DNA of 64,000 nucleotides from Lentzea xinjiangensis (GTDB lineage: Bacteria > Actinomycetota > Actinomycetes > Mycobacteriales > Pseudonocardiaceae). The stretch is taken from positions 9,290 to 73,289 of the forward strand of contig NZ_FOFR01000004.1 of assembly GCF_900110955.1 (NCBI RefSeq), in the 5' to 3' direction. Under the pieces are notes generated by a model. It saw nothing but the letters and a program-made list of their open reading frames with translations, had not been told where the DNA came from and searched no databases. The position numbers were made by a program, and so were the translations under genes. The stretch's first letter is position 1; each line of letters begins with the position of its first letter. Positions 52,849 through 61,806 of the stretch are shown one piece after another.

Positions 52849-53589
52849 ATGTGGGATCCGGCGCAGTACCTGGCCTTCGCCGATCACCGGGCGCGGCCGT
52901 TCTACGAGCTCCTGGCGCGCGTGGGGGCCGAGTCCCCGCGCCGCGTGGTCGACGTGGGCTGCGGGCCGGGGAACCTGACCGCGACGCTGTCCGCCCGGTG
53001 GCCGTCGGCGGTGGTCGAGGCCTTCGACTCGTCGCCGGAGATGGTCGAGGCGGCGCGCGCAGCGGGCGTCGACGCGCGCGTGGACGACGTGACCGAGTGG
53101 GAACCGTTGCCGGACACCGATGTCGTGGTGTCCAACGCGGTGCTGCAGTGGGTGCCGTCCCATCCCTCGATCGTGTCGAAGTGGGCCGCTTCCCTGCCCG
53201 CGGGCGCGTGGCTCGCGTTCCAGGTGCCGGGCAACTACACCGACGCGTCACACCGGCTCATCCGCGAGGTCGCCGGACCTTCGCTGGCGCACGTCTTCCG
53301 CGCGGACGAGCCGGTGCGCAGCCCCGTGGAGTACGCCGAGCTGCTGGCCGGCTGCTCCTCTGTGGACGTGTGGGAAACCACGTACGTGCAGCGGCTGTCC
53401 GGACCGGACCCCGTGCTCGAGTGGGTGAGCGGCACGGCTTTGCGGCCCGTGCGCGCGGCACTGTCCTCACCGGACTGGGAGGCCTACCTCGCGGAACTGG
53501 CGCCGCGACTGCGCGAGGCCTACCCGGAGCGGGCCGACGGCACGACGTGGTTCCCGTTCAGGCGGATCTTCGTGGTGGCGCAGGTGTGA
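52849..53589 (+). CDS. tam: Trans-aconitate 2-methyltransferase-like SAM enzyme
   Basis: 246 residues. The SAM motif [15 protein letters not shown] (about 27-41), [14 protein letters not shown] and [15 protein letters not shown] match trans-aconitate methyltransferases in order and length. It detoxifies trans-aconitate formed from the citric acid cycle intermediate cis-aconitate. A strong promoter-operator lies directly upstream. It is convergent with the YtxH-like gene, with only 6 bp between stops. Confidence 0.88.
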   Translation: MWDPAQYLAFADHRARPFYELLARVGAESPRRVVDVGCGPGNLTATLSARWPSAVVEAFDSSPEMVEAARAAGVDARVDDVTEWEPLPDTDVVVSNAVLQWVPSHPSIVSKWAASLPAGAWLAFQVPGNYTDASHRLIREVAGPSLAHVFRADEPVRSPVEYAELLAGCSSVDVWETTYVQRLSGPDPVLEWVSGTALRPVRAALSSPDWEAYLAELAPRLREAYPERADGTTWFPFRRIFVVAQV

Positions 53590-53595
53590 AGATCG

Positions 53596-53910
53596 TCACG
53601 CCCGCGGGACGACCGGCGGCGCGACGGGACGCCCGTTGGCCTCGTCCTGGTGCCGCCACGGAGCCTTCTCCGCGGCCTTCTCGGCGGCGTCGGACGCGAG
53701 GTCTTTCGCCTGGTGAGCGGCCACGAACGCCTTGTCCTTCGCCTGGTGGGCGGCCACGAACGCCTTGTCCTTCGCTTGGGCGGCCGTCTTGCGCACCGTC
53801 GGGTTCTCGACGAAGCGGTGCCAGAGACGCACGATCTGGTCGTAGCGCTCCCGTCCGGCCTTCGCGCCGAGCACGTAGCCGATCGCCGCACCGACCAAGA
53901 TGCCCTTCAT
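53596..53910 (-). CDS. YtxH-like small protein with internal repeat
   Basis: 104 residues. The N-terminus MKGILVGAAIGYVLGAKAGRERYD is a YtxH/DUF-type hydrophobic segment followed by a basic helix. A tandem AKDKAFVAAHQ unit occurs twice (plus a partial), encoded by a 33-bp DNA repeat at 53717-53782. The helix-rich tail is probably a coiled coil. Homologues are often general-stress proteins at the membrane. The function is unknown. Confidence 0.8.
   Translation of the reverse strand: MKGILVGAAIGYVLGAKAGRERYDQIVRLWHRFVENPTVRKTAAQAKDKAFVAAHQAKDKAFVAAHQAKDLASDAAEKAAEKAPWRHQDEANGRPVAPPVVPRA
53717..53782. repeat. 33-bp in-frame tandem repeat in the YtxH-like gene
   Basis: Two units (53717-53749 and 53750-53782) differ at few positions and encode the AKDKAFVAAHQ duplication. 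The repeat is in frame and probably arose by slippage. Confidence 0.85.
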
Positions 53911-54052
53911 GCGGGTCTCCTCTCACATCGTGCCTGGTCAGGCCCTAGTTCGTCGCAAAGTGGGGGGTCCTTGCAGAACCCGTTTTGCGGCTCATGTAGA
54001 GTTACCCACTGTCAGGAGGAACCAAGCCTGACAGCGTGGAACAACAGAACAT

Positions 54053-54125
54053 TCCCCCATAGCTCAATTGGCAGAGCATGCGACTGTTAATCGCAGGGTT
54101 ACTGGTTCGAGTCCAGTTGGGGGAG
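54053..54125 (+). tRNA. tRNA-Asn (GTT)
   Basis: 73 bases, acceptor TCCCCCA (54053-54059) pairing with TGGGGGA (54118-54124). The anticodon GTT is at 54086-54088 in an ACTGTTAAT loop, and the T-loop is GGTTCGAGTCC. A short inverted repeat (TGTCAGG/CCTGACA, 54010-54033) lies upstream. The gene borders an eroded integrase, so it was probably a former attachment site. Confidence 0.95.
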
Positions 54126-54137
54126 CTTGGCGCCAGT

Positions 54138-54168
54138 TGAGGCCCCATCCCTTGTGGATGGGGCCTCA
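54138..54168 (+). terminator. Terminator downstream of tRNA-Asn
   Basis: A 13-bp stem (TGAGGCCCCATCC, 54138-54150, with GGATGGGGCCTCA, 54156-54168) and a 5-base loop are followed by CTTCGTTT. A near copy occurs at 55448-55474. Confidence 0.85.
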
Positions 54169-54214
54169 CTTCGTTTCACGGATCCTACGCTTAACCCACG
54201 CTAATGGTCGCGAC

Positions 54215-54700
54215 TCACTCGCGTCTGACCACGGCCTCCATGACCTTCGCGGCGCCGGTCTTGGCCACCTTGCGCTTGAAGTAGTTGTCCTGGGTCATCG
54301 AGACCTTGGCGTGCCCGAGCTGGTCAGCAGCGGCCCGCGCACTCAGGCCGGCGTCGTCCATCATCGAGGCCACAGTCTTGCGGTAGACGTGGCTGGTCAC
54401 CCAGTCGTAGCCCGCCGCGGTGAAGGCCTCCTTGAGGTCCGCGTGCGTGTTCCTGTTCGACGGGGCTCGATGGTCGCCCATCGGCGCTGTGAAGGTCGGG
54501 TCGTTCGGCTCGGCGTCGACCGGACGTCAGCGAAGCAGCATGGCCACGGCCCAGGACGGCAACTCCACCGTGCGGTAACCCGGCTTGCTCTTGGACTTCG
54601 GCTGGAGCGCCAGGCCGACACCCTTGACCCGGATGACGATGGCCCGAACCTCCACCGTCGCGGTGTCAAGGCGGCCTGCGGGGCCGCTTAGGTCGACGCT
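54215..54700 (-). pseudogene. Tyrosine recombinase (phage integrase) remnant
   Basis: A C-terminal integrase fragment of about 160 residues. The upstream part carries IVIRVKGVGLALQPKSKSK and LPSWAVAMLL; after an in-frame TGA (54529-54527) the same frame continues to APMGDHRAPSNR and SARAAADQLGHAKVSMTQDNY, with the catalytic His (LGH) and Tyr. The N-terminal half is missing. The 3' end faces the tRNA-Asn, as expected for a site-specific integrase at its attachment site. Confidence 0.8.
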
Positions 54701-54913
54701 CTGTCCCCGTTCGACAGAGGCTTCACGGCCCCATCTCTGTGTCGCTCGGGTAAGCGGGCGGGGCCCCGGCCTGTGGCCACCCACCCACACCCGGCGACGG
54801 AGACCGGCCTGCCCCGATCGAACGGGACAGCGACCTAAGCGACCCCACAGCCACCGCGAGCGGAGGAGAGGGACCGCGACGAGGCAGTGCGAGCAATTGC
54901 CAGTAGTTGTGGG

Positions 54914-55279
54914 TCAGGTCGCCTCTTGATCGATTCTCGGAGTAATCTCCAGCTGTCGGCGTAGGCGCTTGATTTCGGCGATGAGGCGCGGGACGCCGTC
55001 GCGCGCCGCGGCGATGAATCGAGCGTTCTCGTCCCAGCGCTCGTCGGAGGAGTCGACATAGCGGGGCTGCTGGACAAGAGTTGCGGCCACTATCTCGCCG
55101 TGGGCGAAACTCGGCCACCGCTCGCCGAGGCCGGTGTCGGGCACGGTGCTCACGGCAATGAGGTTCATCGCGTAATCGTCGTCGAGAGCACGGACGAACC
55201 ACGGGCCTGGCGTCGCGGCGGTCGCAAGTTCGTCGAGCTCGTCCAGCTCTTTGTCGGTGAGCCACTCGGGGGTGGTCAT
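54914..55279 (-). CDS. Phage-type Ea22-like small protein
   Basis: 121 residues beginning MTTPEWLTDKELDELDELA, with TPGPWF and ARFIAAARDGVPRLIAE. The TPGPW plus late ARFIA pattern is common in small proteins of actinophages and integrated elements. It belongs to the eroded element between the two tRNAs. An upstream ORF tail in the same direction ends in RFENGVLAEREELAA, overlapping the start. The function is unknown. Confidence 0.65.
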   Translation of the reverse strand: MTTPEWLTDKELDELDELATAATPGPWFVRALDDDYAMNLIAVSTVPDTGLGERWPSFAHGEIVAATLVQQPRYVDSSDERWDENARFIAAARDGVPRLIAEIKRLRRQLEITPRIDQEAT

Positions 55280-55447
55280 CAGGCCGCCAACTCCTCGCGC
55301 TCGGCGAGGACGCCGTTCTCGAACCGGGCGCCTCGCGGACCTGCTCGGTGACCGTCACAGGATCATTCGGGAAGATACGCCCTCCGTCCTCCCTGACCCG
55401 ATCCACAGGTCTTGAGCATTGCTCGGGCAGTGCGTGCAGCCGCCGGA

Positions 55448-55533
55448 AGGCCCCATCCGTTGTGGATGGGGCCTCATTGCGTATCGCGGCTCCCGCGATG
55501 TGCCCACGCCGGTTGCCGCGACTCACTCCCGCC
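55448..55533. repeat. Second copy of terminator plus integrase tail
   Basis: AGGCCCCATCC-GTTGT-GGATGGGGCCT (55448-55474) repeats the terminator at 54138-54168, and 49 bases on, CGACTCACTCCCGCCTCTCGACC (minus strand ...VVERRE then stop) repeats the integrase end at 54211-54230. The two copies are about 1.31 kb apart and flank the eroded element. Confidence 0.75.
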
Positions 55534-55560
55534 TCTCGACCACGAGTACCGTCGTGCGAC

Positions 55561-56085
55561 GTGATCACGAGCTGTCCACACGACTGGCTGCTTCCGGAGC
55601 CCGATCTGACGTGTCTGGACGATGCCGAGGTCGTGTTCCGGTGTGAGCGCGACCCGTCGGTGTCGGTGCGCTTCGCGGAACGGCACGCGGCGGTGGCGCC
55701 GCAGGACGGCAGGATGTTCTTCGTCGTTGCCGCGCAGGCACCCCGGCTGGAGGCCCGCCTGGAGGGCGTCACCAACTTCGTGGTGGGCCGAGGTCTTGCC
55801 CGTTTCCTCGACCGCCTCGACTTCCGCGGTTGGCAGGGCGAGCGGCGCTGGGCCAACGCTGATCGAGACCTGGCGGTCGCCGCGGTGTTCGAGTCCGGAG
55901 GACATGTCGCGTTGACGTGGACGCTGCGGCCGTGGCGGTCCGCTCACGGTGGTTGGGAGGCCACGGTCATCACCCGGCTGGAAGCCGGTGCGATGAAGGA
56001 CGACCTGGCCGGCCGACTCGACGCTTTCCTCACCGCGGACGGCTGGCCCGTCCAGTACTTCGAAAGCGACGACGAATTCCGCTGA
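55561..56085 (+). CDS. DUF6228-like protein
   Basis: 174 residues from GTG 55561. GLARFLDRLDFRGWQGERRWANADRDL and VFESGGHVALTWTLRPW match the DUF6228 pattern of actinobacterial proteins often found beside mobile or immunity genes. There is no signal peptide. It starts just after the repeated integrase tail, so it may be cargo of the eroded element. The function is unknown. Confidence 0.65.
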   Translation: MITSCPHDWLLPEPDLTCLDDAEVVFRCERDPSVSVRFAERHAAVAPQDGRMFFVVAAQAPRLEARLEGVTNFVVGRGLARFLDRLDFRGWQGERRWANADRDLAVAAVFESGGHVALTWTLRPWRSAHGGWEATVITRLEAGAMKDDLAGRLDAFLTADGWPVQYFESDDEFR

Positions 56086-56182
56086 CGACGTGACGGGTTG
56101 GCGAAAAGCTGTTGGTGGGTTGGGACCCCGGTCATCCGACTGGGGCCTTCTGCTTTCGCGGGCTTTGCGTCAGGTTGGGTGG

Positions 56183-57040
56183 ATGGCCCGCTTCGCGAAC
56201 CTCCGCCGGATCTCCTCCCTGGACCCCGTCGCCGACCACGAGGAGATCATGCGGATCTCCTCCGGCCTGGAGTTCCCCTGGGACTACCAGAAGTCGTTGG
56301 AGATGGCGCTGTTCCGCACCTACTGCGTCCCGACGATCTCGGGCCTGCTGGAGCGCACCGGCGAGTTCGAACGGCGGCCGCAGAAGCGTTACGACGACAC
56401 CGCCACCCTGATGGCCGAACTCGTGGAGCACGGCTACGACTCCCCGCGCGGGCGTGAGGCGTTGCGGGTGGTCAACCGCCAGCACGGCCGTTACGACATC
56501 TCCAACGACGACATGCTGTACGTGCTGTCGACGTTCATCTACGACCCGATCGAATGGCTTTCGCGCTACGGCTGGAGGCCGCTCTCAAGGAACGAGCAGC
56601 TCGCCGGATTCCACTTCTACCGCGCGGTCGGCGCCCGGATGGGCATTCGCGACATCCCGGCGGACTACGACGAGTTCCTCGCCTTCAAGAAGGCCTACGA
56701 ACAGTCGCACTTCGTGTTCGCGCCGTCGAACCGCCGCATCGGCCAGTACACCCTGGACCTGTTCTGCTCCTGGTACCCGCGGATGTTCAAGCCCGTCGTC
56801 TCGCGGGCCGTGGTCGCGATGCTGGACCCGTTGATGGTGCGCGCCTTCGGTTTCATCGCGCCGCCGGCGTGGGTCGGTGCGGTGGGACGCACGGCGTTGC
56901 GCCTGCGGGCCTTGGTGGTGCGCCGGATGCCGGCACGCCGCTCGCTGAAGCTGACGCGTGCGCGCAACCGCACCTACCCCGGCTACCCGGACGGCTACCG
57001 GCCGTCGGACCTGGGAGCGATCTCCAGCACCGCGCGCTGA
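56183..57040 (+). CDS. MpaB/DUF2236-family oxygenase-like protein
   Basis: 285 residues from ATG 56183 with GGTTGGGTGG just ahead. The LSTFIYDPIEWLSRYGWRPL and FHFYRAVGARMGIRDIP blocks are typical of DUF2236/MpaB-like heme-binding oxygenases. Its end overlaps the convergent GNAT gene by 46 bp. The substrate is unknown; relatives open latex or oxidise mycophenolate precursors. Confidence 0.8.
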   Translation: MARFANLRRISSLDPVADHEEIMRISSGLEFPWDYQKSLEMALFRTYCVPTISGLLERTGEFERRPQKRYDDTATLMAELVEHGYDSPRGREALRVVNRQHGRYDISNDDMLYVLSTFIYDPIEWLSRYGWRPLSRNEQLAGFHFYRAVGARMGIRDIPADYDEFLAFKKAYEQSHFVFAPSNRRIGQYTLDLFCSWYPRMFKPVVSRAVVAMLDPLMVRAFGFIAPPAWVGAVGRTALRLRALVVRRMPARRSLKLTRARNRTYPGYPDGYRPSDLGAISSTAR

Positions 57041-57456
57041 CCGTTGAGGGTGAAGCCCAGAGCCTTGAGGAACTCGTTGCCGGGCTGGAAGTCGTCGAGC
57101 GGCACGTGCACGCGCCTGATCCGCGGATAACGCTCGGTGAGTGCCCTGGCCATCTCCCGGCCGATGCCCCACCGGCGCAGGTCCTTGGGCACCAGGAAGA
57201 ACCGGATGCCGGCCTCACCGGGCACGGGGTGGTCCAGCACCAGGTCGACGAACCCGATCATGCCCTCGGCCTGCGCGACCAGCAGCCGCTTCTGCTCGAA
57301 CGCGGCCCCCTCCGGCAACGCGTAGAAGAGGCCCTGCACGTCACCGGGCCCGGACGGGTGGCCAGTGGCGGCCTGGAACCAGTCGTCGCAGTCGGCGAAC
57401 AGCCGCAGCAGCTCGGGCTCGTCCGCCGGGGTGAAGTCGCGGAGGGTCAAACGCAC
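56995..57456 (-). CDS. GNAT-family N-acetyltransferase
   Basis: 153 residues. The acetyl-CoA loop is FFLVPKDLRRWGIGREMARAL (motif A, R-x-x-G-x-G/A) and the fold begins LRDFTPADEPELLRLF. A single GNAT domain. It lies just upstream of the CAT tRNA, on the opposite strand. The substrate is unknown. Confidence 0.85.
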   Translation of the reverse strand: MRLTLRDFTPADEPELLRLFADCDDWFQAATGHPSGPGDVQGLFYALPEGAAFEQKRLLVAQAEGMIGFVDLVLDHPVPGEAGIRFFLVPKDLRRWGIGREMARALTERYPRIRRVHVPLDDFQPGNEFLKALGFTLNGQRAVLEIAPRSDGR

Positions 57457-57564
57457 GCGTCCAGCCTATGTGTCGCTCGCCACGGGGGTGCGCAAGGCCC
57501 GTTCGGCGTGATCGGTATCCTCCACCACGCAGCGTTAGCGGGGGATCGGGTCGCCGCTGCGACG

Positions 57565-57639
57565 GGGGCAGTAGCTCAGCTGGTCAGAGCAGCGGACTCA
57601 TAATCCGTCAGGTCGTGGGTTCGAGCCCCACCTGCCCCA
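57565..57639 (+). tRNA. tRNA with CAT anticodon (tRNA-Met, or tRNA-Ile2 if lysidine-modified)
   Basis: 75 bases. The acceptor GGGGCAG pairs with CTGCCCC (57632-57638), the anticodon CAT is at 57599-57601 in a CTCATAA loop, and the T-arm is GTGGG-TTCGAGC-CCCAC. Sequence alone does not separate elongator Met from the lysidine-type Ile2 tRNA. The 3' end is the probable attachment site of the integrase 94 bp downstream. Confidence 0.92.
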
Positions 57640-57732
57640 CTGGCTTTACCTGCGGATACAGGGCTTTCGAAGATCGTTAGATGATCCGCTGTCCATGCTG
57701 CTGTCCATTGACATCGGGCTGACCATGAGGTC

Positions 57733-59019
57733 ATGACCAGGGCAGACGGCTCGCAGGACCGCCGGACACGGGGCAGCATCCGCGTTCGCGGCAACTCGCT
57801 TCAGGTCCGCGTCTTCGCGGGCAAGGACCCGGTTACGGGCAAGGACGTCTATCTCACCGAATCGGTGAAAGGCACCGACAAAGCCGCGTACAAGGCTGCC
57901 GACAAAGTGCAGACGCGGCTGCTGGCCGAAGTCGACGGGCAACGGGCGGCCAGCACCACGGTGACGTTCTCCTATGCGATTGACGAGTGGTTGCGCACGT
58001 CTGATCTTGAGGACAGCACCCGCGACGGCTACGAGGGCTACATCGAACGCACCATCAGGCCCGCGCTGGGCGCCACGCAGGTGAAGAAGGTGACCGCGCG
58101 GGCGCTCGAAAACCTCTACGCGGATCTTCGGCGATGTCGGGCGCGCTGCGACGGCAAGCCGTACGTGGAGAAGCACAAGAAGAACGGCGAGCACGACTGC
58201 AAGGAAGCCAAGTGCAAGGCGCACAAGTGCTCCCCGATGGCCGCTTCGACCGTGCGGCAGATCCACTCGATCATCAGTGGCGTTCTGAACGCGGCGGTTC
58301 GCTGGGACTGGGTCACCAGCAACCCTGCCAAGGTGGCGAAGAAACCGGCTCAGAAGCCGCCACAGCCCGACCCGCCGTCCTCTGCTGAAGCCGCCCGCTT
58401 GGCCGAGGAAGCGTTCGTCATGGATGACGACTGGGGAACGCTGGTGTGGCTCGTGATGACCACCGGTGTCCGACGCGGCGAGATCTGCGCGCTGAAGTGG
58501 TCTCGCGTTGATCTGGACGAAGGCGTGATCGAGGTCCGTCGCAGCTACGCACTGCGTCGTGGCGTGGGCAAGGAGAAGGACACCAAGACCCATCAAATGC
58601 GTCGGATCGCGCTCGACACGGAGACCGTGGTCCTGCTCATGGAACACCGGCAGCGATGTGAGCAACGGTTCGCCGAACTCGGGATCGACCTCACCGACGA
58701 CATGTACGTGTTCACCGGCGTGCGGAACGTCGACCCCACGACGCCCTATTCGCCGCACGCCGTGTCGAGCCGCTACAAGGACATGGCGGAACGCCTCGGG
58801 ATCAAGACGCACATCCACGCACTGCGGCACTACTCCGCTACGGAACTGCTCACGGCGGGCGTAGACCTCCGCACAGTCGCCGGCCGCCTCGGTCACGGCG
58901 GCGGTGGAGCTACGACGCTGCGCGTCTACGCGGCCTGGGTCGCGGCGTCCGACCGCAAGGCTGCCGAACTGCTTGGGTCGCGTATGCCGAAGCGAAAGCT
59001 GAGGAAGTCAGCCGACTAG
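57733..59019 (+). CDS. Tyrosine recombinase/integrase (AICE type)
   Basis: 428 residues with an intact catalytic core: Arg in TTGVRRGEICALKW, His-x-x-Arg in HALRHYSATELL, His in RLGHGGGG and Tyr in RVYAAWV. The N-terminal SAM-like core-binding domain carries a Cys-rich insert (CRARCDG, HDCKEAKCKAHKC), seen in actinomycete integrases. Site-specific integration into the adjacent tRNA is expected. It is convergent with the TPR regulator, overlapping by 12 bp. Confidence 0.93.
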   Translation: MTRADGSQDRRTRGSIRVRGNSLQVRVFAGKDPVTGKDVYLTESVKGTDKAAYKAADKVQTRLLAEVDGQRAASTTVTFSYAIDEWLRTSDLEDSTRDGYEGYIERTIRPALGATQVKKVTARALENLYADLRRCRARCDGKPYVEKHKKNGEHDCKEAKCKAHKCSPMAASTVRQIHSIISGVLNAAVRWDWVTSNPAKVAKKPAQKPPQPDPPSSAEAARLAEEAFVMDDDWGTLVWLVMTTGVRRGEICALKWSRVDLDEGVIEVRRSYALRRGVGKEKDTKTHQMRRIALDTETVVLLMEHRQRCEQRFAELGIDLTDDMYVFTGVRNVDPTTPYSPHAVSSRYKDMAERLGIKTHIHALRHYSATELLTAGVDLRTVAGRLGHGGGGATTLRVYAAWVAASDRKAAELLGSRMPKRKLRKSAD

Positions 59020-60159
59020 CGAGGCGAGCCGTTTACGCTGACGCACCGAACCCACCTGAGTCGCCAGCAGCCGCGCACGTTCCGCGTGCGCGGCTGCGGC
59101 GTCTTTGTCGCCCGTTGCGGTGAACACCTGGGCAAGATCGATCCTCAGCGCTGTCTCAGCCCGCGCGAAACTGGGGTCAAGGCGCTCCAACACGTCGGAA
59201 AGAACATCGATTGCTTCAGGTGCCCCCAGCCGAGCAAGGGCGTTGCCACGCCACCGGGACAGGTGGGTCCCGTCGAAGACGAGGTACGGAGGCTCGCTGC
59301 TGTCGTCGGCTGGAATGGCTCCCAGAGCATCATCGAAGGCCCTCATTGACCGCGTGTGCTCGCCGTTTGCGGCACATGCTTCGCCGTAGGCCGCTGTGAG
59401 CCATGAGACCAGCAGACGCGGCACTCGACCTCTCGCGGTGCGGCGGGCGTGATCCGTCAGATCGACGGCTGCCTGAGTCTCGCCGAGGTCGAGCAGAACG
59501 ACCGCTTTGCCCGCGCTCGCATAGGCCTCAAGCGCGGGTGATTGCGCGTGCCTCCCTGCTCGCACGGCCTTGTTGTAGAAGGCCCACGCATCCCTTACGT
59601 CTCCCTGATCGAGCGACTGCCATCCGGCGAGCGCGGACGCGTCGACCACGACCGCGGCCAAGCTCGTTTGCACCGATCGATCAAGGACGTCGTCCAGCAT
59701 TCCGTCCATCTGGTCGATCTGTGCCCGAAGCTCACCCAGCAATACGGACGCGCCCAGCCGACGATCGATCACGCGCGTGATGTCGAGCTTCTGCTGAAGG
59801 AGTCGCACGGTCTCGCGGTCAACGTTTCTTCCTCGGGTGATCCGCGCCTGCAACTCCAGGTCTTCGGAGACCGATGGGGTCGGAGCTTTCACGGGTGCAA
59901 GAAGGCGGTCAATCGGCACGCTGAACATCTCTTCGAGCAGCCGCTGGGTGACGAGCCGGGGAGGGCCAAGCGGACGACCGTCCTCCCGGACACCAGACGC
60001 CAAGCGCTGAACCTGGCGTGCCCCGAGTGTCACCTTCATGCCGCGTTGCCGCGCGAACAGTTCGGCTTGCCGGCTGAACTGCTCAGCAGTCAGACGACGC
60101 TGCCGCAACAACTCCCCGAACAGCGTCCCCGGCCGTCCACCTCGCTCTGCTGAGCCCAT
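59008..60159 (-). CDS. TPR-containing transcriptional regulator-like protein
   Basis: 383 residues. The N-terminus (LFGELLRQRRLTAEQFSRQAELFARQRG) is an XRE-like helix region, followed by helical repeats with TPR-like pairs (ASAGKAVVLLDLGETQAAVDL, YGEACAANGEHTRSMRAF). Proteins of this layout occur in many actinobacterial mobile elements as transcriptional regulators. Its divergent promoter region holds phased TAGGTCG-type repeats. Confidence 0.7.
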   Translation of the reverse strand: MGSAERGGRPGTLFGELLRQRRLTAEQFSRQAELFARQRGMKVTLGARQVQRLASGVREDGRPLGPPRLVTQRLLEEMFSVPIDRLLAPVKAPTPSVSEDLELQARITRGRNVDRETVRLLQQKLDITRVIDRRLGASVLLGELRAQIDQMDGMLDDVLDRSVQTSLAAVVVDASALAGWQSLDQGDVRDAWAFYNKAVRAGRHAQSPALEAYASAGKAVVLLDLGETQAAVDLTDHARRTARGRVPRLLVSWLTAAYGEACAANGEHTRSMRAFDDALGAIPADDSSEPPYLVFDGTHLSRWRGNALARLGAPEAIDVLSDVLERLDPSFARAETALRIDLAQVFTATGDKDAAAAHAERARLLATQVGSVRQRKRLASLVG

Positions 60160-60201
60160 GGGCTGACCTCTCCGTCTCGCTAATGTCAGCGCCGACGATT
60201 G

Positions 60202-60228
60202 TAGGTCGATTTATGTCGCCTTAGGTCG
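60202..60228. promoter_or_regulatory. Three phased heptamer repeats in a divergent promoter region
   Basis: TAGGTCG (60202), TATGTCG (60212) and TAGGTCG (60222) recur with exact 10-bp spacing, one helical turn, between two divergently read genes. Direct heptamers on one DNA face are typical of activator or repressor arrays. The regulator may be the divergently read TPR protein. Confidence 0.55.
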
Positions 60229-60300
60229 CTGCCAGGTTATTTACGCCCGATCTGCCGTCCGACACGCTGATGTTGGCTGATCTGACGTCAGCGGAGGCGG

Positions 60301-60615
60301 GTGACTGTCGTGGTGTGGGATACAACCGGACTTCTGCTGTTCCTTCTCTGGCTTCTGCTGCCTCCGCTGTACGTCGTCGCGCTTGGCCGGGCCTATGTCC
60401 GGCGGTGTTCCAAGACGCTCCAACGCACGGCCACCATCCGTGACGAACTGCTGGACCTGTTCGATGACCTCGAACTCGTACGGGAGTCAGCGGAGCCGCC
60501 TGAAGACCTGCCCTCGGTCATTCCCACAGCACGCGATGACGACACCCAGGACTTCATCGCCCTCGTTCCTGCCGCCGGACGACACCGGCTCGACCCTTCC
60601 CCGGTCCGACGGTGA
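60301..60615 (+). CDS. Small membrane protein of the element
   Basis: 104 residues (GTG 60301). One N-terminal span (TTGLLLFLLWLLLPPLYVVALG) is followed by a charged, acidic cytoplasmic tail. It overlaps the next gene by 4 bp (GTGA). Such small membrane proteins are usual in integrated conjugative elements and often assist transfer or exclusion. I recognise no family. Confidence 0.65.
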   Translation: MTVVVWDTTGLLLFLLWLLLPPLYVVALGRAYVRRCSKTLQRTATIRDELLDLFDDLELVRESAEPPEDLPSVIPTARDDDTQDFIALVPAAGRHRLDPSPVRR

Positions 60616-60839
60616 TCGTGATGGGGCATGGCGCCGTCTTCTTGCTCGTGCGTCTGTTGCCGGGGCACGTGCGTGAGTCGCAGCGCACCTGTCACGTGGT
60701 CTCAATGCCAGTGGCGGACGTCGTTCCCCAGAGGCTCACCGCCCTCTGCGGCCTGGTGATCGAGCGCGGCACCGCCGAAGTGGTCAAGCGAGGCGAAGGC
60801 ATGCCTTGCGTGAACTGCCTGCTGCGAGCACCTCGCTGA
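60612..60839 (+). CDS. Small Cys-containing protein
   Basis: 75 residues (GTG 60612). Hydrophobic N-terminus and a late CxxC (GMPCVNC) that could bind zinc. It is overlap-coupled to the membrane protein upstream, and the XRE regulator follows 57 bp later. No family is recognised. Confidence 0.55.
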   Translation: MIVMGHGAVFLLVRLLPGHVRESQRTCHVVSMPVADVVPQRLTALCGLVIERGTAEVVKRGEGMPCVNCLLRAPR

Positions 60840-60896
60840 CTTCGTCAGCACTCATGACCATCGGTTCCGCCTCACGACCTAGCGAGATGCGTTCAC

Positions 60897-61769
60897 ATGC
60901 CGAAGAACTTCACGTCCAACCTCCAGAACCGCGCTGTCGCCCGCGCGCTCACGTTGTGGCGGCAGGAAAGCGGCTTGAGCCTGTCCGAGGTGGGCAAGCG
61001 TGTGCACTGGTCGTCGGCCAAGACGTCGATCATGCAGAACGGGCTGACCCTGATCACCGACGCGGACGTCATGGCGCTTGCGCTCGCGTACGGGATCAAC
61101 GAGGAGCGGCGGGCACCTGCGTTCCACGGTGCGCAGCGAGCGCGAGATCCCCGGACGTTCGACCTGCTGACCGGTGGCGGCGTGCCGTGTGTCGAGTGGA
61201 CTTATCCCGAGGTGGAGCGAGAGGCGAACCACTTGCAGGTCGTGGCACTGGACGTCTTGCCACCGTTGGTCCGCACTCCGGAGTACTCGGCCGGGCTTGG
61301 TAGCGCTCAGGTCGGATCTGTGGCCGCGCGTGACCACCGGCAGTACCTCGGCAGCCACCGTGAGCAGGTTCTGCGGAAGCTCGCTGACGGCGTGTCATTG
61401 CGGATGGACCTCGTGGTGGGCGAGTCGGTGTTGCGGAAGCCGGTCGGCAGCGCGCTGGTGATGGCGGACCAGTTGTTCGGGCTGGCGTCACTGGCTGAGC
61501 TTGCCGCCGTGCAGGTCTTCCTCGTGCCGGATGACGTGGCCGCGTTCGCGGGGGCCGTCTCCTTCTCCGTCCTGTCGTTTCGCGAGGCGCAGTTCGACAC
61601 CGTGGTCTACCTCGACCAACTGCACGGCGGCACGTGGCTGGAGAGCGAGTTCGAGCGGCGTCCCTACGTGGACACGCACGAGCGGTTGATGGACGTGGCG
61701 CTTCCGGTAGACGTGACGACTGAACGGATCGTGGAAGCCGCGCAGCACTTCAAGAACATCGCGTCCTGA
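60897..61769 (+). CDS. XRE-family regulator with DUF5753 domain
   Basis: 290 residues. The N-terminal HTH (ESGLSLSEVGKRVHWSSAKTSIMQNG) and the DUF5753-type domain (about 110-280, with MADQLFGLASLAELAAVQVFLVP) are the Scr1 layout. Scr1 proteins are transcriptional regulators, often paired with small DUF397 proteins; no partner is evident. A second regulator of the same kind follows 37 bp later but is frameshifted. Confidence 0.85.
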   Translation: MPKNFTSNLQNRAVARALTLWRQESGLSLSEVGKRVHWSSAKTSIMQNGLTLITDADVMALALAYGINEERRAPAFHGAQRARDPRTFDLLTGGGVPCVEWTYPEVEREANHLQVVALDVLPPLVRTPEYSAGLGSAQVGSVAARDHRQYLGSHREQVLRKLADGVSLRMDLVVGESVLRKPVGSALVMADQLFGLASLAELAAVQVFLVPDDVAAFAGAVSFSVLSFREAQFDTVVYLDQLHGGTWLESEFERRPYVDTHERLMDVALPVDVTTERIVEAAQHFKNIAS

Positions 61770-61806
61770 ACGGGTCGCGACTCAGAAACCGTTGCAAGGA
61801 AACAGT

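Noticed and set aside
53717..53782. CRISPR-like or att repeats in the YtxH gene
   Set aside because: The repeat is in frame within a coding sequence and encodes a duplicated helix unit.
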